Source: Streptomyces sp. RPA4-2 (GTDB lineage Bacteria; Actinomycetota; Actinomycetes; Streptomycetales; Streptomycetaceae). From it: 64,000 bases of DNA. Of the stretch, positions 17,876 to 27,633 are shown piece after piece. The position numbers and the translations under genes were made by a program. Positions within the stretch are counted from its first letter, which is position 1; the number at the start of each line of letters is the position of its first letter. The stretch spans positions 4,774,001 through 4,838,000 of the forward strand of contig NZ_CP050975.2 in NCBI RefSeq assembly GCF_012273515.2, in the 5' to 3' direction. The notes beneath the pieces were generated by a model. That model was not told the origin of the DNA. It saw nothing but the letters and a program-made list of their open reading frames with translations, and made no database searches.

Positions 17876-19143
17876 CCGGCCGACGAGTCGTCATCACCGG
17901 CATAGAGGTGCTGGCCCCCGGCGGTGTCGGGGCGAAGAACTTCTGGAACCTGCTGAGCGAGGGCCGTACGGCCACCCGCCGCATCAGCTTCTTCGACCCC
18001 AGCCCCTTCCGCTCCCGGGTCGCCGCGGAGATCGACTTCGACCCCGCGGAGCACGGACTGAGCCCGCAGGAGATCCGCCGGATGGACCGCGCCGCGCAGT
18101 TCGCGGTGGTCGCGGCCCGTGGCGCGGTCGCCGACAGCGGCATCGACCTCGACGCCCACGACCCGTACCGGGTGGGCGTCACCATCGGCAGCGCGGTCGG
18201 CGCCACCATGGGTCTCGACGAGGAGTACAACGTCGTCAGCGACGGCGGCCGGCTGCGCCTGGTGGACCACGCGTACACCGTCCCGCACCTGTACAACTAC
18301 CTGGTTCCCAGCTCCTTCGCGGCCGAGGTCGCCTGGGCGGTGGGCGCGCAGGGCCCCAGCACGGTGGTCTCCACGGGCTGCACGTCCGGCATCGACTCGG
18401 TCGGCCACGCCGTCGAGCTGCTTCGCGAGGGCTCGGCCGACGTCATGATCACGGGTTCGTCCGACGCCCCCATCTCGCCGATCACGATGGCGTGTTTCGA
18501 CGCGATCAAGGCGACGACGCCCAGGGACGACGACCCCGAGCGGGCCTCGCGCCCCTTCGACGGGACCCGCAACGGGTTCGTCCTCGGCGAGGGGGCCGCC
18601 GTGTTCGTCCTGGAGGAACTGGAGAGCGCCCGGCGGCGCGGCGCGCACATCTACGCCGAGATCGCCGGGTACGCGACGCGCTCGAACGCGTACCACATGA
18701 CGGGTCTGCGGCCGGACGGCGCGGAGATGGCCGAGGCCATCACGACCGCGCTGGACGAGGCCAGGATGAACCCGACCGCGATCGACTACGTCAACGCGCA
18801 CGGCTCGGGCACCAAGCAGAACGACCGCCACGAGACCGAGGCGTTCAAGCGCAGCCTGGGCGACCACGCCTACCGGACCCCGGTCAGCTCGATCAAGTCG
18901 ATGGTCGGGCACTCGCTCGGCGCGATCGGTTCCATCGAGATCGCCGCGTCCGCGCTGGCCATGGAGAACCACGTCGTGCCGCCCACGGCCAACCTGACCA
19001 CCCCCGACCCCAAGTGCGACCTCGACTACGTGCCGCTGGTCGCCCGGGAGCAGCTCACCGACGCGGTGCTCACGGTCGGCAGCGGCTTCGGGGGATTCCA
19101 GAGCGCCATGGTGCTGGCGCGTCCCGAGAGGAGCGTGGCATGA
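17872..19143 (+). CDS. Type II PKS ketosynthase alpha
   Basis: 423 residues, catalytic half of the minimal PKS heterodimer; it performs decarboxylative Claisen condensations on the ACP. Active-site Cys170 lies in [11 protein letters not shown], with His310 (VNAHGSGT) and His347 ([10 protein letters not shown]). The sequence pattern ([13 protein letters not shown], [15 protein letters not shown]) is of angucycline KS-alpha type. GTG start overlaps the cyclase stop; the stop overlaps the KS-beta ATG. Confidence 0.97.
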   Translation: MTGRRVVITGIEVLAPGGVGAKNFWNLLSEGRTATRRISFFDPSPFRSRVAAEIDFDPAEHGLSPQEIRRMDRAAQFAVVAARGAVADSGIDLDAHDPYRVGVTIGSAVGATMGLDEEYNVVSDGGRLRLVDHAYTVPHLYNYLVPSSFAAEVAWAVGAQGPSTVVSTGCTSGIDSVGHAVELLREGSADVMITGSSDAPISPITMACFDAIKATTPRDDDPERASRPFDGTRNGFVLGEGAAVFVLEELESARRRGAHIYAEIAGYATRSNAYHMTGLRPDGAEMAEAITTALDEARMNPTAIDYVNAHGSGTKQNDRHETEAFKRSLGDHAYRTPVSSIKSMVGHSLGAIGSIEIAASALAMENHVVPPTANLTTPDPKCDLDYVPLVAREQLTDAVLTVGSGFGGFQSAMVLARPERSVA

Positions 19144-20354
19144 CCACCACGGTGGTAGTGACCGGTCTGGGCATCGCCGCCCCCAACGGACTGGGCACAC
19201 AGGACTACTGGGCCGCGACCCGGACCGGCAAGAACGGCATCGGGCGGGTCACCCGCTTCGACCCGTCGTCCTACCCGTCGACCCTGGCGGGCGAGGTGCC
19301 GGGCTTCGTCGCCGAGGACGTGCTGCCGAGCCGGCTGCTGCCGCAGACCGACCACATGACGCGGATGGCGCTGGTCGCCGCCGACTGGGCGCTCGCCGAC
19401 GCGGGGATCGACCCGACGGAGCTGCCGCAGTACGACATGGGCGTCGTCACGGCCAGTTCCTCGGGGGGCTTCGAGTTCGGCCAGGGTGAGCTGGAGAAGC
19501 TGTGGAGTCAGGGCAGCCAGTACGTCTCCGCCTACCAGTCCTTCGCCTGGTTCTACGCCGTCAACAGCGGTCAGATCTCCATCCGCAACGGGCTGAAGGG
19601 TCCCAGCGGCGTCATCGTCAGCGACGAGGCCGGCGGTCTCGACGCGGTGGCGCACGGCCGGCGGCTCATCCGCAAGGGCACCCCGATGATCGTCTCCGGG
19701 GGTGTCGACGCGTCGGTCTGTCCCTGGGGCTGGGTGGCGCAGATGGCCGGCGGCCGGCTGAGCACCAGCGACGAACCGACCCGCGCCTATCTGCCCTTCG
19801 ACGCCGACGCGTCCGGCCATGTGCCGGGCGAGGGCGGCGCCATCCTGATCATGGAGTCGGCCGAGTCGGCGTGCGCGCGCGGCGCCCGGATCTACGGCGA
19901 GATCGCGGGCTACGGCTCGACGTTCGACCCACGGCCGGACAGCGACCGCGAGCCCGGTCTGCGCAAGGCGATCGAACTCGCCCTCGCCGACGCGGACGTG
20001 GCACCCGGGGACGTCGACGTGGTCTTCGCGGACGCGGCCGGCGTGCCGGAGCTGGACCGGATCGAGGCCGAGGCGATCTCGGCGGTCTTCGGTGTCCGGG
20101 GCGTTCCGGTCACCGCGCCCAAGACGATGACGGGCCGACTGTACTCCGGCGCGGCCCCGCTCGACATCGCCACCGCCCTGCTCGCCGTGGAGGAGGGACT
20201 GATCCCCCCGACGGTGCACGTCGACCCGGACGAGGAGTACGGACTCGACCTGGTCCTCACCCAGTCGCGGCCCGCCCAGGTGCGTACCGCGCTGGTCGTG
20301 GCCCGTGGCTACGGCGGCTTCAACTCGGCCGTCGTCGTCCGCGCCGTCGACTGA
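19140..20354 (+). CDS. Type II PKS ketosynthase beta / chain-length factor
   Basis: 404 residues from the ATG that overlaps the KS-alpha stop. It lacks the catalytic Cys: the aligned motif reads [10 protein letters not shown], with Glu163 where most chain-length factors carry Gln. It sets chain length, probably a decaketide given the angucycline-like surroundings (inference). The end is followed by a 16-bp tandem repeat and then the ACP gene. Confidence 0.96.
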   Translation: MTTTVVVTGLGIAAPNGLGTQDYWAATRTGKNGIGRVTRFDPSSYPSTLAGEVPGFVAEDVLPSRLLPQTDHMTRMALVAADWALADAGIDPTELPQYDMGVVTASSSGGFEFGQGELEKLWSQGSQYVSAYQSFAWFYAVNSGQISIRNGLKGPSGVIVSDEAGGLDAVAHGRRLIRKGTPMIVSGGVDASVCPWGWVAQMAGGRLSTSDEPTRAYLPFDADASGHVPGEGGAILIMESAESACARGARIYGEIAGYGSTFDPRPDSDREPGLRKAIELALADADVAPGDVDVVFADAAGVPELDRIEAEAISAVFGVRGVPVTAPKTMTGRLYSGAAPLDIATALLAVEEGLIPPTVHVDPDEEYGLDLVLTQSRPAQVRTALVVARGYGGFNSAVVVRAVD

Positions 20355-20467
20355 CCGGACATCCCGTCGCCCGACCGATCCGTCGCCCGAAAGATCCATC
20401 GCCTGACCGACCCATCGGCTGACCGACCCACCGTCCGACCGATCCATCGTCCGACCGAACCATCTCG
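20355..20467. repeat. 16-bp degenerate tandem repeat between KS-beta and ACP genes
   Basis: Six units of exact length 16, each resembling CGACCGATCCATCGTC, run from 20372 to 20467, with a related partial unit just before. The array fills nearly the whole intergenic space (131 bases) and ends just before the ACP ribosome site. Confidence 0.85.
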
Positions 20468-20485
20468 ACCTGGGAAGGAACCCAC

Positions 20486-20761
20486 GTGTCCACTTCGGAA
20501 TTCACCCTGGACGACCTGCGCCGCATCCTGCTGGAGGGCGCGGGCGTCGACGAGGGCGTCGACCTCGACGGCGACATCCTCGACGAGCCGTTCGAAGTCC
20601 TCGGCTACGAGTCGCTGGCCCTGCTGGAGACGGGCAGCCGCATCGAGCGCGAGTACGGGATCGTCCTCGACGAGGACCTGCTGACCGACGCCGACACCCC
20701 GCGCGCCCTCATCGAGGCCGTGAACCACCAGTTCGGCGCCGACGAGCCCGCCGCCGCCTGA
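20486..20761 (+). CDS. Type II PKS acyl carrier protein
   Basis: 91 residues from GTG 20486 (GGGAAGG upstream). Acidic four-helix carrier with the phosphopantetheine serine in LGYESLALLE. It carries the growing polyketide between the ketosynthase dimer, ketoreductase and aromatases. Activation is probably by the PPTase encoded at 29984. Separated from KS-beta by the tandem repeat, so possibly expressed at a different level. Confidence 0.96.
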   Translation: MSTSEFTLDDLRRILLEGAGVDEGVDLDGDILDEPFEVLGYESLALLETGSRIEREYGIVLDEDLLTDADTPRALIEAVNHQFGADEPAAA

Positions 20762-20892
20762 CCCCGACGGCTTTCCCGGGCCGGGCGAAACCTTTCGCCG
20801 CATCCGAGCGCGGCCTTGCCGCACCGCATCCGAGCGGGGCCTCGTCCGGCCCGGGCCCGCCGCAGACCACACGCCACAGGGAGAGGAAGCAC

Positions 20893-21678
20893 ATGTCAAC
20901 GCTGGAGAAGCGGGTCGCTCTCATCACCGGGGCCACCAGCGGCATAGGTCTCGCGTCCGCCCGCGCGCTGGCCGCCGCCGGCCACCGGGTGTTCATCGGC
21001 GCGCGCAACGCCGACAACGTCGCCGAGACGGTCAAGACGCTCCAGGACGAGGGTGCCGAGGCGGACGGCGGTGTGCTCGACGTCCGTGACCCGGCCTCGG
21101 CCGCCGCCTTCGTGCAGGCCGCCGTCGACCGCTTCGGCACGGTCGACGTCCTGGTCAACAACGCCGGCCGGTCCGGCGGCGGTGTCACGGCCGACATCGA
21201 CGACGAGCTGTGGACCGATGTCATCGACACCAACCTCAACAGCGTCTTCCGGCTGACCCGGGAGGTGCTCAACACGGGCGGCATGCGCCACAGCAGCCGT
21301 GGCCGGATCATCAACATCGCCTCCACGGCGGGCAAGCAGGGTGTGGTCCTGGGCGCCCCGTACTCCGCCTCCAAGCACGGCGTGGTCGGTTTCACCAAGG
21401 CCCTCGGCAACGAGCTGGCCCCCACCGGCATCACCGTGAACGCCGTCTGCCCCGGCTATGTCGAGACGCCGATGGCCCAGCGCGTGCGCGCCGGGTACGC
21501 CGCCGCCTACGACACCTCCGAGGACGCCATCCTCGAGAAGTTCCAGGCCAAGATCCCGCTCGGCCGCTACTCCACCCCCGAGGAAGTGGCCGGCATGGTC
21601 GCCTACCTCGCCTCCGACACGGCCGCCTCGGTCACCGCGCAGGCCATCAACGTCTGCGGCGGACTCGGCAACTTCTGA
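20893..21678 (+). CDS. Polyketide C-9 ketoreductase (SDR)
   Basis: 261 residues, classical SDR: TGATSGIG cofactor motif (residues 12-19), NNAG, and catalytic Ser144, Tyr157 and Lys161 (YSASK). The C-terminal CPGYVETPMAQRVR and the whole length match ActIII/JadE ketoreductases, which reduce C-9 of the poly-beta-ketone and set first-ring regiochemistry. ATG 20893 follows GGGAGAGGAAGC. Confidence 0.96.
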   Translation: MSTLEKRVALITGATSGIGLASARALAAAGHRVFIGARNADNVAETVKTLQDEGAEADGGVLDVRDPASAAAFVQAAVDRFGTVDVLVNNAGRSGGGVTADIDDELWTDVIDTNLNSVFRLTREVLNTGGMRHSSRGRIINIASTAGKQGVVLGAPYSASKHGVVGFTKALGNELAPTGITVNAVCPGYVETPMAQRVRAGYAAAYDTSEDAILEKFQAKIPLGRYSTPEEVAGMVAYLASDTAASVTAQAINVCGGLGNF

Positions 21679-21777
21679 GCGGCCCCGCCACCCCCGCCCC
21701 GTCATCCCCGTCACACCCATTCCCGCTTGGCTCTCCCCCACCGGCAGCCCGTACCCAGCCATGGAGAAGAAAGCGTC

Positions 21778-22713
21778 ATGACGACCCGTGAGGTAGAGCA
21801 CGAGATCACGATCGCCGCGCCCGCACCGGCCGTGTACCGGCTGCTGGCGGAGGTCACCAACTGGCCGCGGATCTTCCCGCCCACCATCCACGTCGACCAG
21901 GTCGAGCGGAACGGCTCCGAGGAGCGGATACGGATCTGGGCGACCGCGGGCGGCGAGGCGAAGAACTGGACGTCGCGCCGCGAACTGGACCCCGAGGGCC
22001 TGCGGATCACCTTCCGCCAGGAGATACCCGCTCCGCCGGTCGCGGCGATGGGCGGGACCTGGATCATCGAGCCGCTGGGGGAGAACGCCTCCCGGGTGCG
22101 GCTGCTGCACGACTACCGCGCGATCGACGACGACCCGCACGACCTGCTCTGGATCGACCAGGCGGTCGACAGGAACAGCCGCTCCGAGCTGGCCGCGCTG
22201 AAGGAGAACGTCGAGTTCGCGCACGCGGCGGAGGAGGTGACGTTCTCCTTCGAGGACACCGTCCTGGTCGACGGGTCGGCGAAGGACGTGTACGCCTTCA
22301 TCAACGAGGCCCATCTGTGGTCCGAGCGGCTGCCCCACGTCGCGACCGTCCGCCTGGAGGAGACCACCCCCGGCCTGCAGACCCTGGAGATGGACACCCG
22401 CGCCAAGGACGGCTCCGTCCACACCACCAAGTCCTACCGGGTCACCTTCCCGCACCAGCACATCGCGTACAAACAGGTCACCCTCCCCGCACTGATGACC
22501 CTGCACACCGGCCACTGGACCTTCACCGACACCGACGAAGGCGTCGCCGCCACCTCCCAGCACACCGTCACCCTCAACACCGCCACCATCCACACCGTCC
22601 TCGGCCCCCAAGCCACCCTCACCGACGCCCGCCAGTACGTCCACACCGCCCTCTCCACCAACAGCCGCGCCACCCTCACCCACGCCAAGGCCTACGCGGA
22701 GAGCAGGCGTTGA
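21778..22713 (+). CDS. Didomain aromatase/cyclase 1 (JadD-type)
   Basis: 311 residues with two START/Bet v1-like domains: the first with TNWPRIFPPTIHV, the second with NEAHLWSERLPHVATV. It dehydrates and aromatises the first ring after ketoreduction. From 22238 to 22700 (second domain) the DNA is almost identical to the second aromatase gene on the opposite strand at 30800-31262, while the first domains differ widely. ATG 21778 has GGAG upstream. Confidence 0.94.
   Translation: MTTREVEHEITIAAPAPAVYRLLAEVTNWPRIFPPTIHVDQVERNGSEERIRIWATAGGEAKNWTSRRELDPEGLRITFRQEIPAPPVAAMGGTWIIEPLGENASRVRLLHDYRAIDDDPHDLLWIDQAVDRNSRSELAALKENVEFAHAAEEVTFSFEDTVLVDGSAKDVYAFINEAHLWSERLPHVATVRLEETTPGLQTLEMDTRAKDGSVHTTKSYRVTFPHQHIAYKQVTLPALMTLHTGHWTFTDTDEGVAATSQHTVTLNTATIHTVLGPQATLTDARQYVHTALSTNSRATLTHAKAYAESRR
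22238..22700 (+). repeat. Long inverted repeat, copy 1 (3' half of aromatase/cyclase 1)
   Basis: 463 bases matching the reverse complement of 30800-31262 with only two substitutions that I could find by reading (GCG/GTG and ATC/GTC codons). Identity stops abruptly at both ends. Confidence 0.93.
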
Positions 22714-22715
22714 CG

Positions 22716-24392
22716 ATGACGACGGACCATCAGGACACCGACACGGCCACCCTGGACACCGACGTCCTCGTGGTCGGAGCGGGCCCCACCGGTCTGATGC
22801 TCGCCACCGAGCTGAGGCTGGGCGGCGCCGAGGTGGTCGTCGTCGACCAGCGCCCCGGCCCGACCACCGAGTCGCGGGCCTCCACGCTGCACGCCCGCAC
22901 CATGGAGATCCTCGACTCGCGCGGACTGCTGGACGAACTCGGTACGCCGCCGTGCGAGCCGCGCGGCCACTTCGGCGGCGTACCGCTCGACCTGACGCTG
23001 CCCGGCCCGTACCCGGGGCAGTGGAAGGTGGCCCAGACCCGCACCGAGGAGCTGCTGCAGCGCCGGGCGGCCGACCTCGGCGCGGATCTGTGGCGCCGGC
23101 ACCAACTGCTGTCCCTGACCGTGCAGGACGGAGCGGCCGGCGCGGCCGAGGGCGTGGAGGCCGAGACCATCGGCCCGTACGGACCGGTCCGTGTCCGGGC
23201 CCGCTATCTGGTCGGCTGCGACGGCGAGGACAGCACCGTGCGGCGGCTGGTGCGGGCCCCCTTCCCCGGACAGGACGCCGGACGCGAACTGCTGCGGGCG
23301 GACGTCTCCGGCATCAGCGTCGCCGACCGGCGCTTCCAGCGCCTTCGGCACGGGCTCGCCATCGCCGCCACCCGGGACGGGGTGACCCGGGTGATGGTCC
23401 ACGAGTTCGGCCGGCCCGTCGCCGAACGCGGCGGCGGTGAACCGGACTTCACCGAGGTCACCGACGTGTGGAAGCGCGTCACGGGCGAGGACATCAGCCA
23501 CGGCACCCCGCTGTGGGTCAACGCCTTCGGTGACGCCAACCGGCAGCTCGCGCACTACCGGCACGGCCGCGTCCTGTTCGCCGGGGACGCGGCGCACCGG
23601 CAGATGCCGAGCGGTGGGCAGGCACTCAACCTGGGCGTCCAGGACGCCTTCAACCTCGGCTGGAAGCTCGCCGCGGTGGTGCGGGGCCGTGCCCCCGAGG
23701 AACTCCTCGACACCTATGACACCGAGCGCCACACCGTGGGCCGTCAGGTCCTCGCCAACATCCGGGCCCAGGTCGAGCTGCTGCTCGGTGGCCCGGAGGT
23801 CGAACCGGCCCGTGCCCTGCTCACCGAACTCCTCGCCGTGGACGGCGTACGCCGGCACCTGGCCGGGATGATCAGCGGCCTCGGTATCCGCTACGACGTC
23901 GGAGGCGTCGCGGACCACGCGGGATCCGGGGGCGACGCGGGCGACGAGGGCGCCGGGGGAGCGGCGGGGGTCGTGGTTCTGGGGGTAAGCACCGGCCCTG
24001 GTGTCGGCGCCGCATCCGGGATCGACGCCTGGGGTGACACGGCCGCCGGGCATCCGCTGCTCGGGCGGCGGCTGCCGGACGCGTGGCTGGAGCCCTCGGG
24101 AGGTGGCACGCGGCGCCGTACGACCGAACTGTTGCGCACCGGTCGCGGGCTGCTGCTGTCCCTGGACGGGAACGGGAACGGTGCTGGTGCCGGGGCGCTG
24201 CGCACGGTGGTGGAGCCCTGGTCGGACCGGGTCGTCTTCGTGGCCGGCCCTCCCGAGGCGGGGGGTCCGCTCCCCGCGGGCCAGGCCCTTCTCGTACGCC
24301 CCGACGGCTACGTGGCCTGGGCCGGTCCGCGTCCTGACGGCCTGCCCGAGGCGCTGACCCGCTGGTTCGGCTTCCCGGCCGACGCCGGCTGA
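22716..24392 (+). CDS. FAD-dependent aromatic hydroxylase 1 (JadF-like)
   Basis: 558 residues, p-hydroxybenzoate hydroxylase-type monooxygenase. FAD motifs: VVGAGPTGLMLATEL at about residue 15, LVGCDGEDSTVRR, and GRVLFAGDAAHRQMPSGGQ. The region after residue about 390 has a Gly/Ala-rich insertion (DHAGSGGDAGDEGAGGAAG) not present in its two paralogues. It starts at ATG 22716, two bases after the aromatase stop, so it is coupled. It probably acts on the early angucyclinone. Confidence 0.92.
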   Translation: MTTDHQDTDTATLDTDVLVVGAGPTGLMLATELRLGGAEVVVVDQRPGPTTESRASTLHARTMEILDSRGLLDELGTPPCEPRGHFGGVPLDLTLPGPYPGQWKVAQTRTEELLQRRAADLGADLWRRHQLLSLTVQDGAAGAAEGVEAETIGPYGPVRVRARYLVGCDGEDSTVRRLVRAPFPGQDAGRELLRADVSGISVADRRFQRLRHGLAIAATRDGVTRVMVHEFGRPVAERGGGEPDFTEVTDVWKRVTGEDISHGTPLWVNAFGDANRQLAHYRHGRVLFAGDAAHRQMPSGGQALNLGVQDAFNLGWKLAAVVRGRAPEELLDTYDTERHTVGRQVLANIRAQVELLLGGPEVEPARALLTELLAVDGVRRHLAGMISGLGIRYDVGGVADHAGSGGDAGDEGAGGAAGVVVLGVSTGPGVGAASGIDAWGDTAAGHPLLGRRLPDAWLEPSGGGTRRRTTELLRTGRGLLLSLDGNGNGAGAGALRTVVEPWSDRVVFVAGPPEAGGPLPAGQALLVRPDGYVAWAGPRPDGLPEALTRWFGFPADAG

Positions 24393-24530
24393 GCGCGACC
24401 GCACGAACGTACGCGGACCCCGGCGACCTCCACCGGCTCGTACCCGCACACGCACCCGCACACGAGGAACCGCACGCACGCCACCCACCGATGCGAAGCG
24501 CGCCGACGCGCGCGCGAGGAAAGGACACCC

Positions 24531-26006
24531 ATGGACGCGCAGAGGGACGCGGACGTCATCGTGGTCGGCGCCGGCCCGGCCGGGCTGATGCTGGCCGGGG
24601 AGCTGCGGCTGGGCGGGGTGAGCGTCATCGTCGCCGAGCGGCTGGAGCGCCCCACCGGACAGTCGCGCGGGCTCGGGTTCACCGCCCGCGCGATGGAGTC
24701 GTTCGACCAGCGGGGCCTGGTCCCGCGCTTCGGCGGCCTGGAGAAGAGCCCGATGGGCCACTTCGGCGGGGTGCAGTTCGACTACACCGTGCTGGAGGAC
24801 GCCCACTTCGGGGCCCGTGGCATCCCGCAGTCCCGGACGGAGGCGGTGCTGGAGGAGTGGGCCCGCGACCTGGGCGCGGACATCCGGCGGGGCTGGGAGT
24901 TCCGGGCGCTGGAGCAGGACGGGGACGGGGTCACCGTCACGCTGGCCACGTCCGCCGGCCGACGCGCGCTGCGCGCCGCCTATCTGGTGGGTGCCGACGG
25001 TGGACACAGCCCGGTGCGCAGGGCCGCGGGTTTCGACTTCCCCGGCACCCCCGCCACCAGGGGCATGTACCTCGCCGACGTGGTGGGCTGCCGGGTCGGG
25101 CCCCGCTTCCTGGGCGAGCGGCTGCCCGGCGGCATGGTGATGGCCGCGCCGCTGAAGGAGGGCGTGGACCGGATCATCGTCTGCGAGCACGGCACCCCGC
25201 CGGCCGACCGCAGCGAGACCCCGGAGTTCTCCGAAGTGGCGGCGGCCTGGCTGCGGTTGACGGGTGAGGACATCTCCGGCGGGGGCGCCGACTGGGTCAG
25301 CTCCTTCACGGACGCCACCCGGCAGGTCACCGAGTACCGGCGCGGCCGGGTGCTGCTCGTGGGCGACGCAGCGCACATCCATCTCCCGGCCGGCGGCCAG
25401 GGCCTGAGCACCGGGGTCCAGGACGCGGTCAACCTGGGCTGGAAACTGGCCGCGACCGTGCGGGGCACGGCACCCCAGGACCTGCTGGACACCTACCACG
25501 GCGAACGCCACGCGGTCGGCGCCCGGCTGCTGATGAACACCAGAGCGCAGGGCACGGTCTTCCTCGGCGGCCCCGAGTCCCAGCCGCTGCGCGACCTGTT
25601 CGCCGAACTCATCGGCCACGACAGCGTCAAGCGTCATCTCGCCGGTGTGGTCAGCCACCTCGACGTCCACTACGACCTCGGCGACGGCGGACATCCGCTG
25701 GTCGGCCGGCGGCTGCCGCCGCGCGCGCTGGACACCGCCGCGGGCGAGGTCCGTACGCCGGAACTGCTGCAACCGGCCCAGGGCCTTCTGCTCGACTTCG
25801 CCGACGACTCCGTGACACGCGGGGCCGCGGCCCGCTGGAAGGACCGCGTCACCGTCGTCACCGGTACCCCGCGGGACCCGGACGCCTTCGGCGGCGCCAC
25901 CGCGCTGCTGGTCCGCCCGGACGGCTACGTCGCCTGGGCGGACACCGGAACGGCCGAGCTTTCCGCCGCGCTGCACCGCTGGTTCGGCGCGCCGGAGGGC
26001 GGCTGA
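24531..26006 (+). CDS. FAD-dependent aromatic hydroxylase 2 (PgaE-like)
   Basis: 491 residues. GxGxxG motif VVGAGPAGLMLAGELRLGG, DG motif YLVGADGGHSPVRR, and GD motif GRVLLVGDAAHIHLPAGGQG. The C-terminal thioredoxin-like domain ends DGYVAWADTG...RWFG. Close in pattern to PgaE-type angucyclinone 12-hydroxylases and to the third copy at 38212. ATG 24531 follows AGGAAAGG. The 138-base spacer after hydroxylase 1 shows nothing notable. Confidence 0.92.
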   Translation: MDAQRDADVIVVGAGPAGLMLAGELRLGGVSVIVAERLERPTGQSRGLGFTARAMESFDQRGLVPRFGGLEKSPMGHFGGVQFDYTVLEDAHFGARGIPQSRTEAVLEEWARDLGADIRRGWEFRALEQDGDGVTVTLATSAGRRALRAAYLVGADGGHSPVRRAAGFDFPGTPATRGMYLADVVGCRVGPRFLGERLPGGMVMAAPLKEGVDRIIVCEHGTPPADRSETPEFSEVAAAWLRLTGEDISGGGADWVSSFTDATRQVTEYRRGRVLLVGDAAHIHLPAGGQGLSTGVQDAVNLGWKLAATVRGTAPQDLLDTYHGERHAVGARLLMNTRAQGTVFLGGPESQPLRDLFAELIGHDSVKRHLAGVVSHLDVHYDLGDGGHPLVGRRLPPRALDTAAGEVRTPELLQPAQGLLLDFADDSVTRGAAARWKDRVTVVTGTPRDPDAFGGATALLVRPDGYVAWADTGTAELSAALHRWFGAPEGG

Positions 26007-26094
26007 GATCCGACGCCCGCGCCGACGGCACCCCGCGTACCGGTGACCACGAGAGCCCGCACACCAGAGCACGACCACGAGAGGAAGTAACCCA

Positions 26095-27093
26095 GTGAGC
26101 GTTCCCACGGCCGAGACCATCCCCTCGTCCGTATCCGGCTCGTCCGTAACCGGCGCGGCTGTATCCGGCTTGCCCGCGTCCGGCTCGTCCGTGCCGGGCT
26201 CGGCCATGTCACCGGGCGTCCGCCCCGTGGCCCTGCAGGCCGGTGACGTCACGCTCTCCGCGTTGATCGCCCAGCCGGCCGGCCCGCCGCGGGCCACCGT
26301 CGTCGCGGTGCACGGCGGAGGGATGAGCGCGGCCTATTTCGACGGGCAGGCCCACCCCGACGTCTCACTGCTCGCCCTCGGCGCGCGGCTCGGATACACC
26401 ATGGTCGCCGTCGACCGGCCGGGCTACGGACTGTCCGCCGCGGACGCCCCGGGCGGGCAGACCCTGGCCGAGCAGGCCGGTGCGCTGCACGCGGCGCTCC
26501 GGCATCTGGCCGGGCGCGCCGAGACGGGCGCCGGGGTGTTCCTGCTCGCGCACTCCTTCGGCGGCAAGCTGGCGCTGACGTACGCCGCCTGTCAGGCCGG
26601 CGACCCGGATCCGGCCGTACCGCCGCTGCTCGGGCTCGACATCTCCGGACTCGGCCGCGACTACGCGGTCGACCCGGGCGACGGGCCCGAGCCGCACCGG
26701 CACCGGAACTGGAAACGGAACTGGGGCGCTCTGCGCTTCTATCCGCCGAACACCTTCCGCGCGGCGGAGGCCATGGTCGCGCCCATGCCCCCGCGCGAGC
26801 GGGCCGAGGCCGTGCAGTGGCCGCGCCGGTTCCCGGTCGCGGCGGCCGCGGTGCGGGTCCCGGTGCGGCTGACCTTCGCCGAGCAGGAACTGTGGTGGAA
26901 CCACGACGAGGACACGGTCGCCGACCTCACCGCGCACTTCGCCTCGGCGCCGTCCGCCTCCGTCGACCGCCAGCCCGGCGCGGGTCACAACATCAGCCTG
27001 GGCTGGGCCGCCCGTACGTACCACCTGCGCGCGTTCGCGTTCTTCGAGCAGTGCCTCGCGCGCCGGACCGCGGGCCCGTCCGGCGCCCCCTGA
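26095..27093 (+). CDS. Alpha/beta hydrolase
   Basis: 332 residues from GTG 26095 (GAGAGGAAG upstream). The first 40 residues are a Ser/Gly/Val low-complexity repeat (SGSSVTGAAVSG...). The alpha/beta-hydrolase core has HGGG (oxyanion region), nucleophile Ser in LLAHSFGGKL, an acidic region HDEDTV and His in GAGHNISLG. Substrate unknown; position between oxygenase and carboxylase genes suggests release or editing of a polyketide intermediate (inference). Confidence 0.83.
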   Translation: MSVPTAETIPSSVSGSSVTGAAVSGLPASGSSVPGSAMSPGVRPVALQAGDVTLSALIAQPAGPPRATVVAVHGGGMSAAYFDGQAHPDVSLLALGARLGYTMVAVDRPGYGLSAADAPGGQTLAEQAGALHAALRHLAGRAETGAGVFLLAHSFGGKLALTYAACQAGDPDPAVPPLLGLDISGLGRDYAVDPGDGPEPHRHRNWKRNWGALRFYPPNTFRAAEAMVAPMPPRERAEAVQWPRRFPVAAAAVRVPVRLTFAEQELWWNHDEDTVADLTAHFASAPSASVDRQPGAGHNISLGWAARTYHLRAFAFFEQCLARRTAGPSGAP

Positions 27094-27094
27094 C

Positions 27095-27590
27095 GTCGGC
27101 TTCATCCTCCAGCTCGCCCTGCCACCGCTCGCCAGGTCCGTCCTCCACTCGGGCGCGACCACGTACGGGCCGCCGACCACGTACGGGCCGCCGGCCACGG
27201 CGTTCGCCGCCGGTGCGCTGCTCGCCGCGTTCGCCACCACCGCCCGCGGCGGCCCGTACCGTCACCGGCTCCACGCGCGCCCTCGGACTCCTCGAGACCG
27301 CGGCCGGCTGGTCGCCCACCTGCGTGTGGGCGGCCGTCCTGCTGTTCCTGACCCGTTTCGCCACCCTCTGCTTCGACCGGGCCGCCGACCACCACGGCCG
27401 GGTGAGGGCGCTCGACCCGCTCGCCTTGCAAGGACTCACCCGCTCGGTGCTCTCCTCGTGGGCCGGCTCACCGTCCGGCACGGTGCGCGCTCCGGCCTCC
27501 CCGTGGGAGGGATCGCCTCGTCGACGGCGTCGCTCGCGGTGCTGCGCGCGGGGCGGACACGCCGTCTCCTGAACAGCCACCGGTCACGTC
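27095..27590 (+). pseudogene. Probable remnant of a membrane-protein gene
   Basis: No intact gene fits 27094-27633, yet hydrophobic protein-like stretches occur in three successive frames: FILQLALPPLARS and AFAAGALLAAFATTA, then CVWAAVLLFLTRFATL, then LPVGGIASSTASLAVLRAG. At least two frameshifts would be needed to join them. An 18-base unit is duplicated in tandem at 27157-27192. Identity of the ancestor is unknown. Confidence 0.4.
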
Positions 27591-27633
27591 CGGCACTGGG
27601 CCGGGCCCGGCCCCCACCACGAAAGGCAGCCCC

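Noticed and set aside
20355..20467. 16-bp repeat considered as a CRISPR array
   Set aside because: Units are contiguous and degenerate, with no unique spacers, leader or cas genes.
22317..24392. Longer in-frame extension of the first FAD hydroxylase into the aromatase gene
   Set aside because: The extra N-terminal part is Arg/His/Pro-rich antiphase translation of the aromatase; ATG 22716 gives the proper FAD N-terminus.
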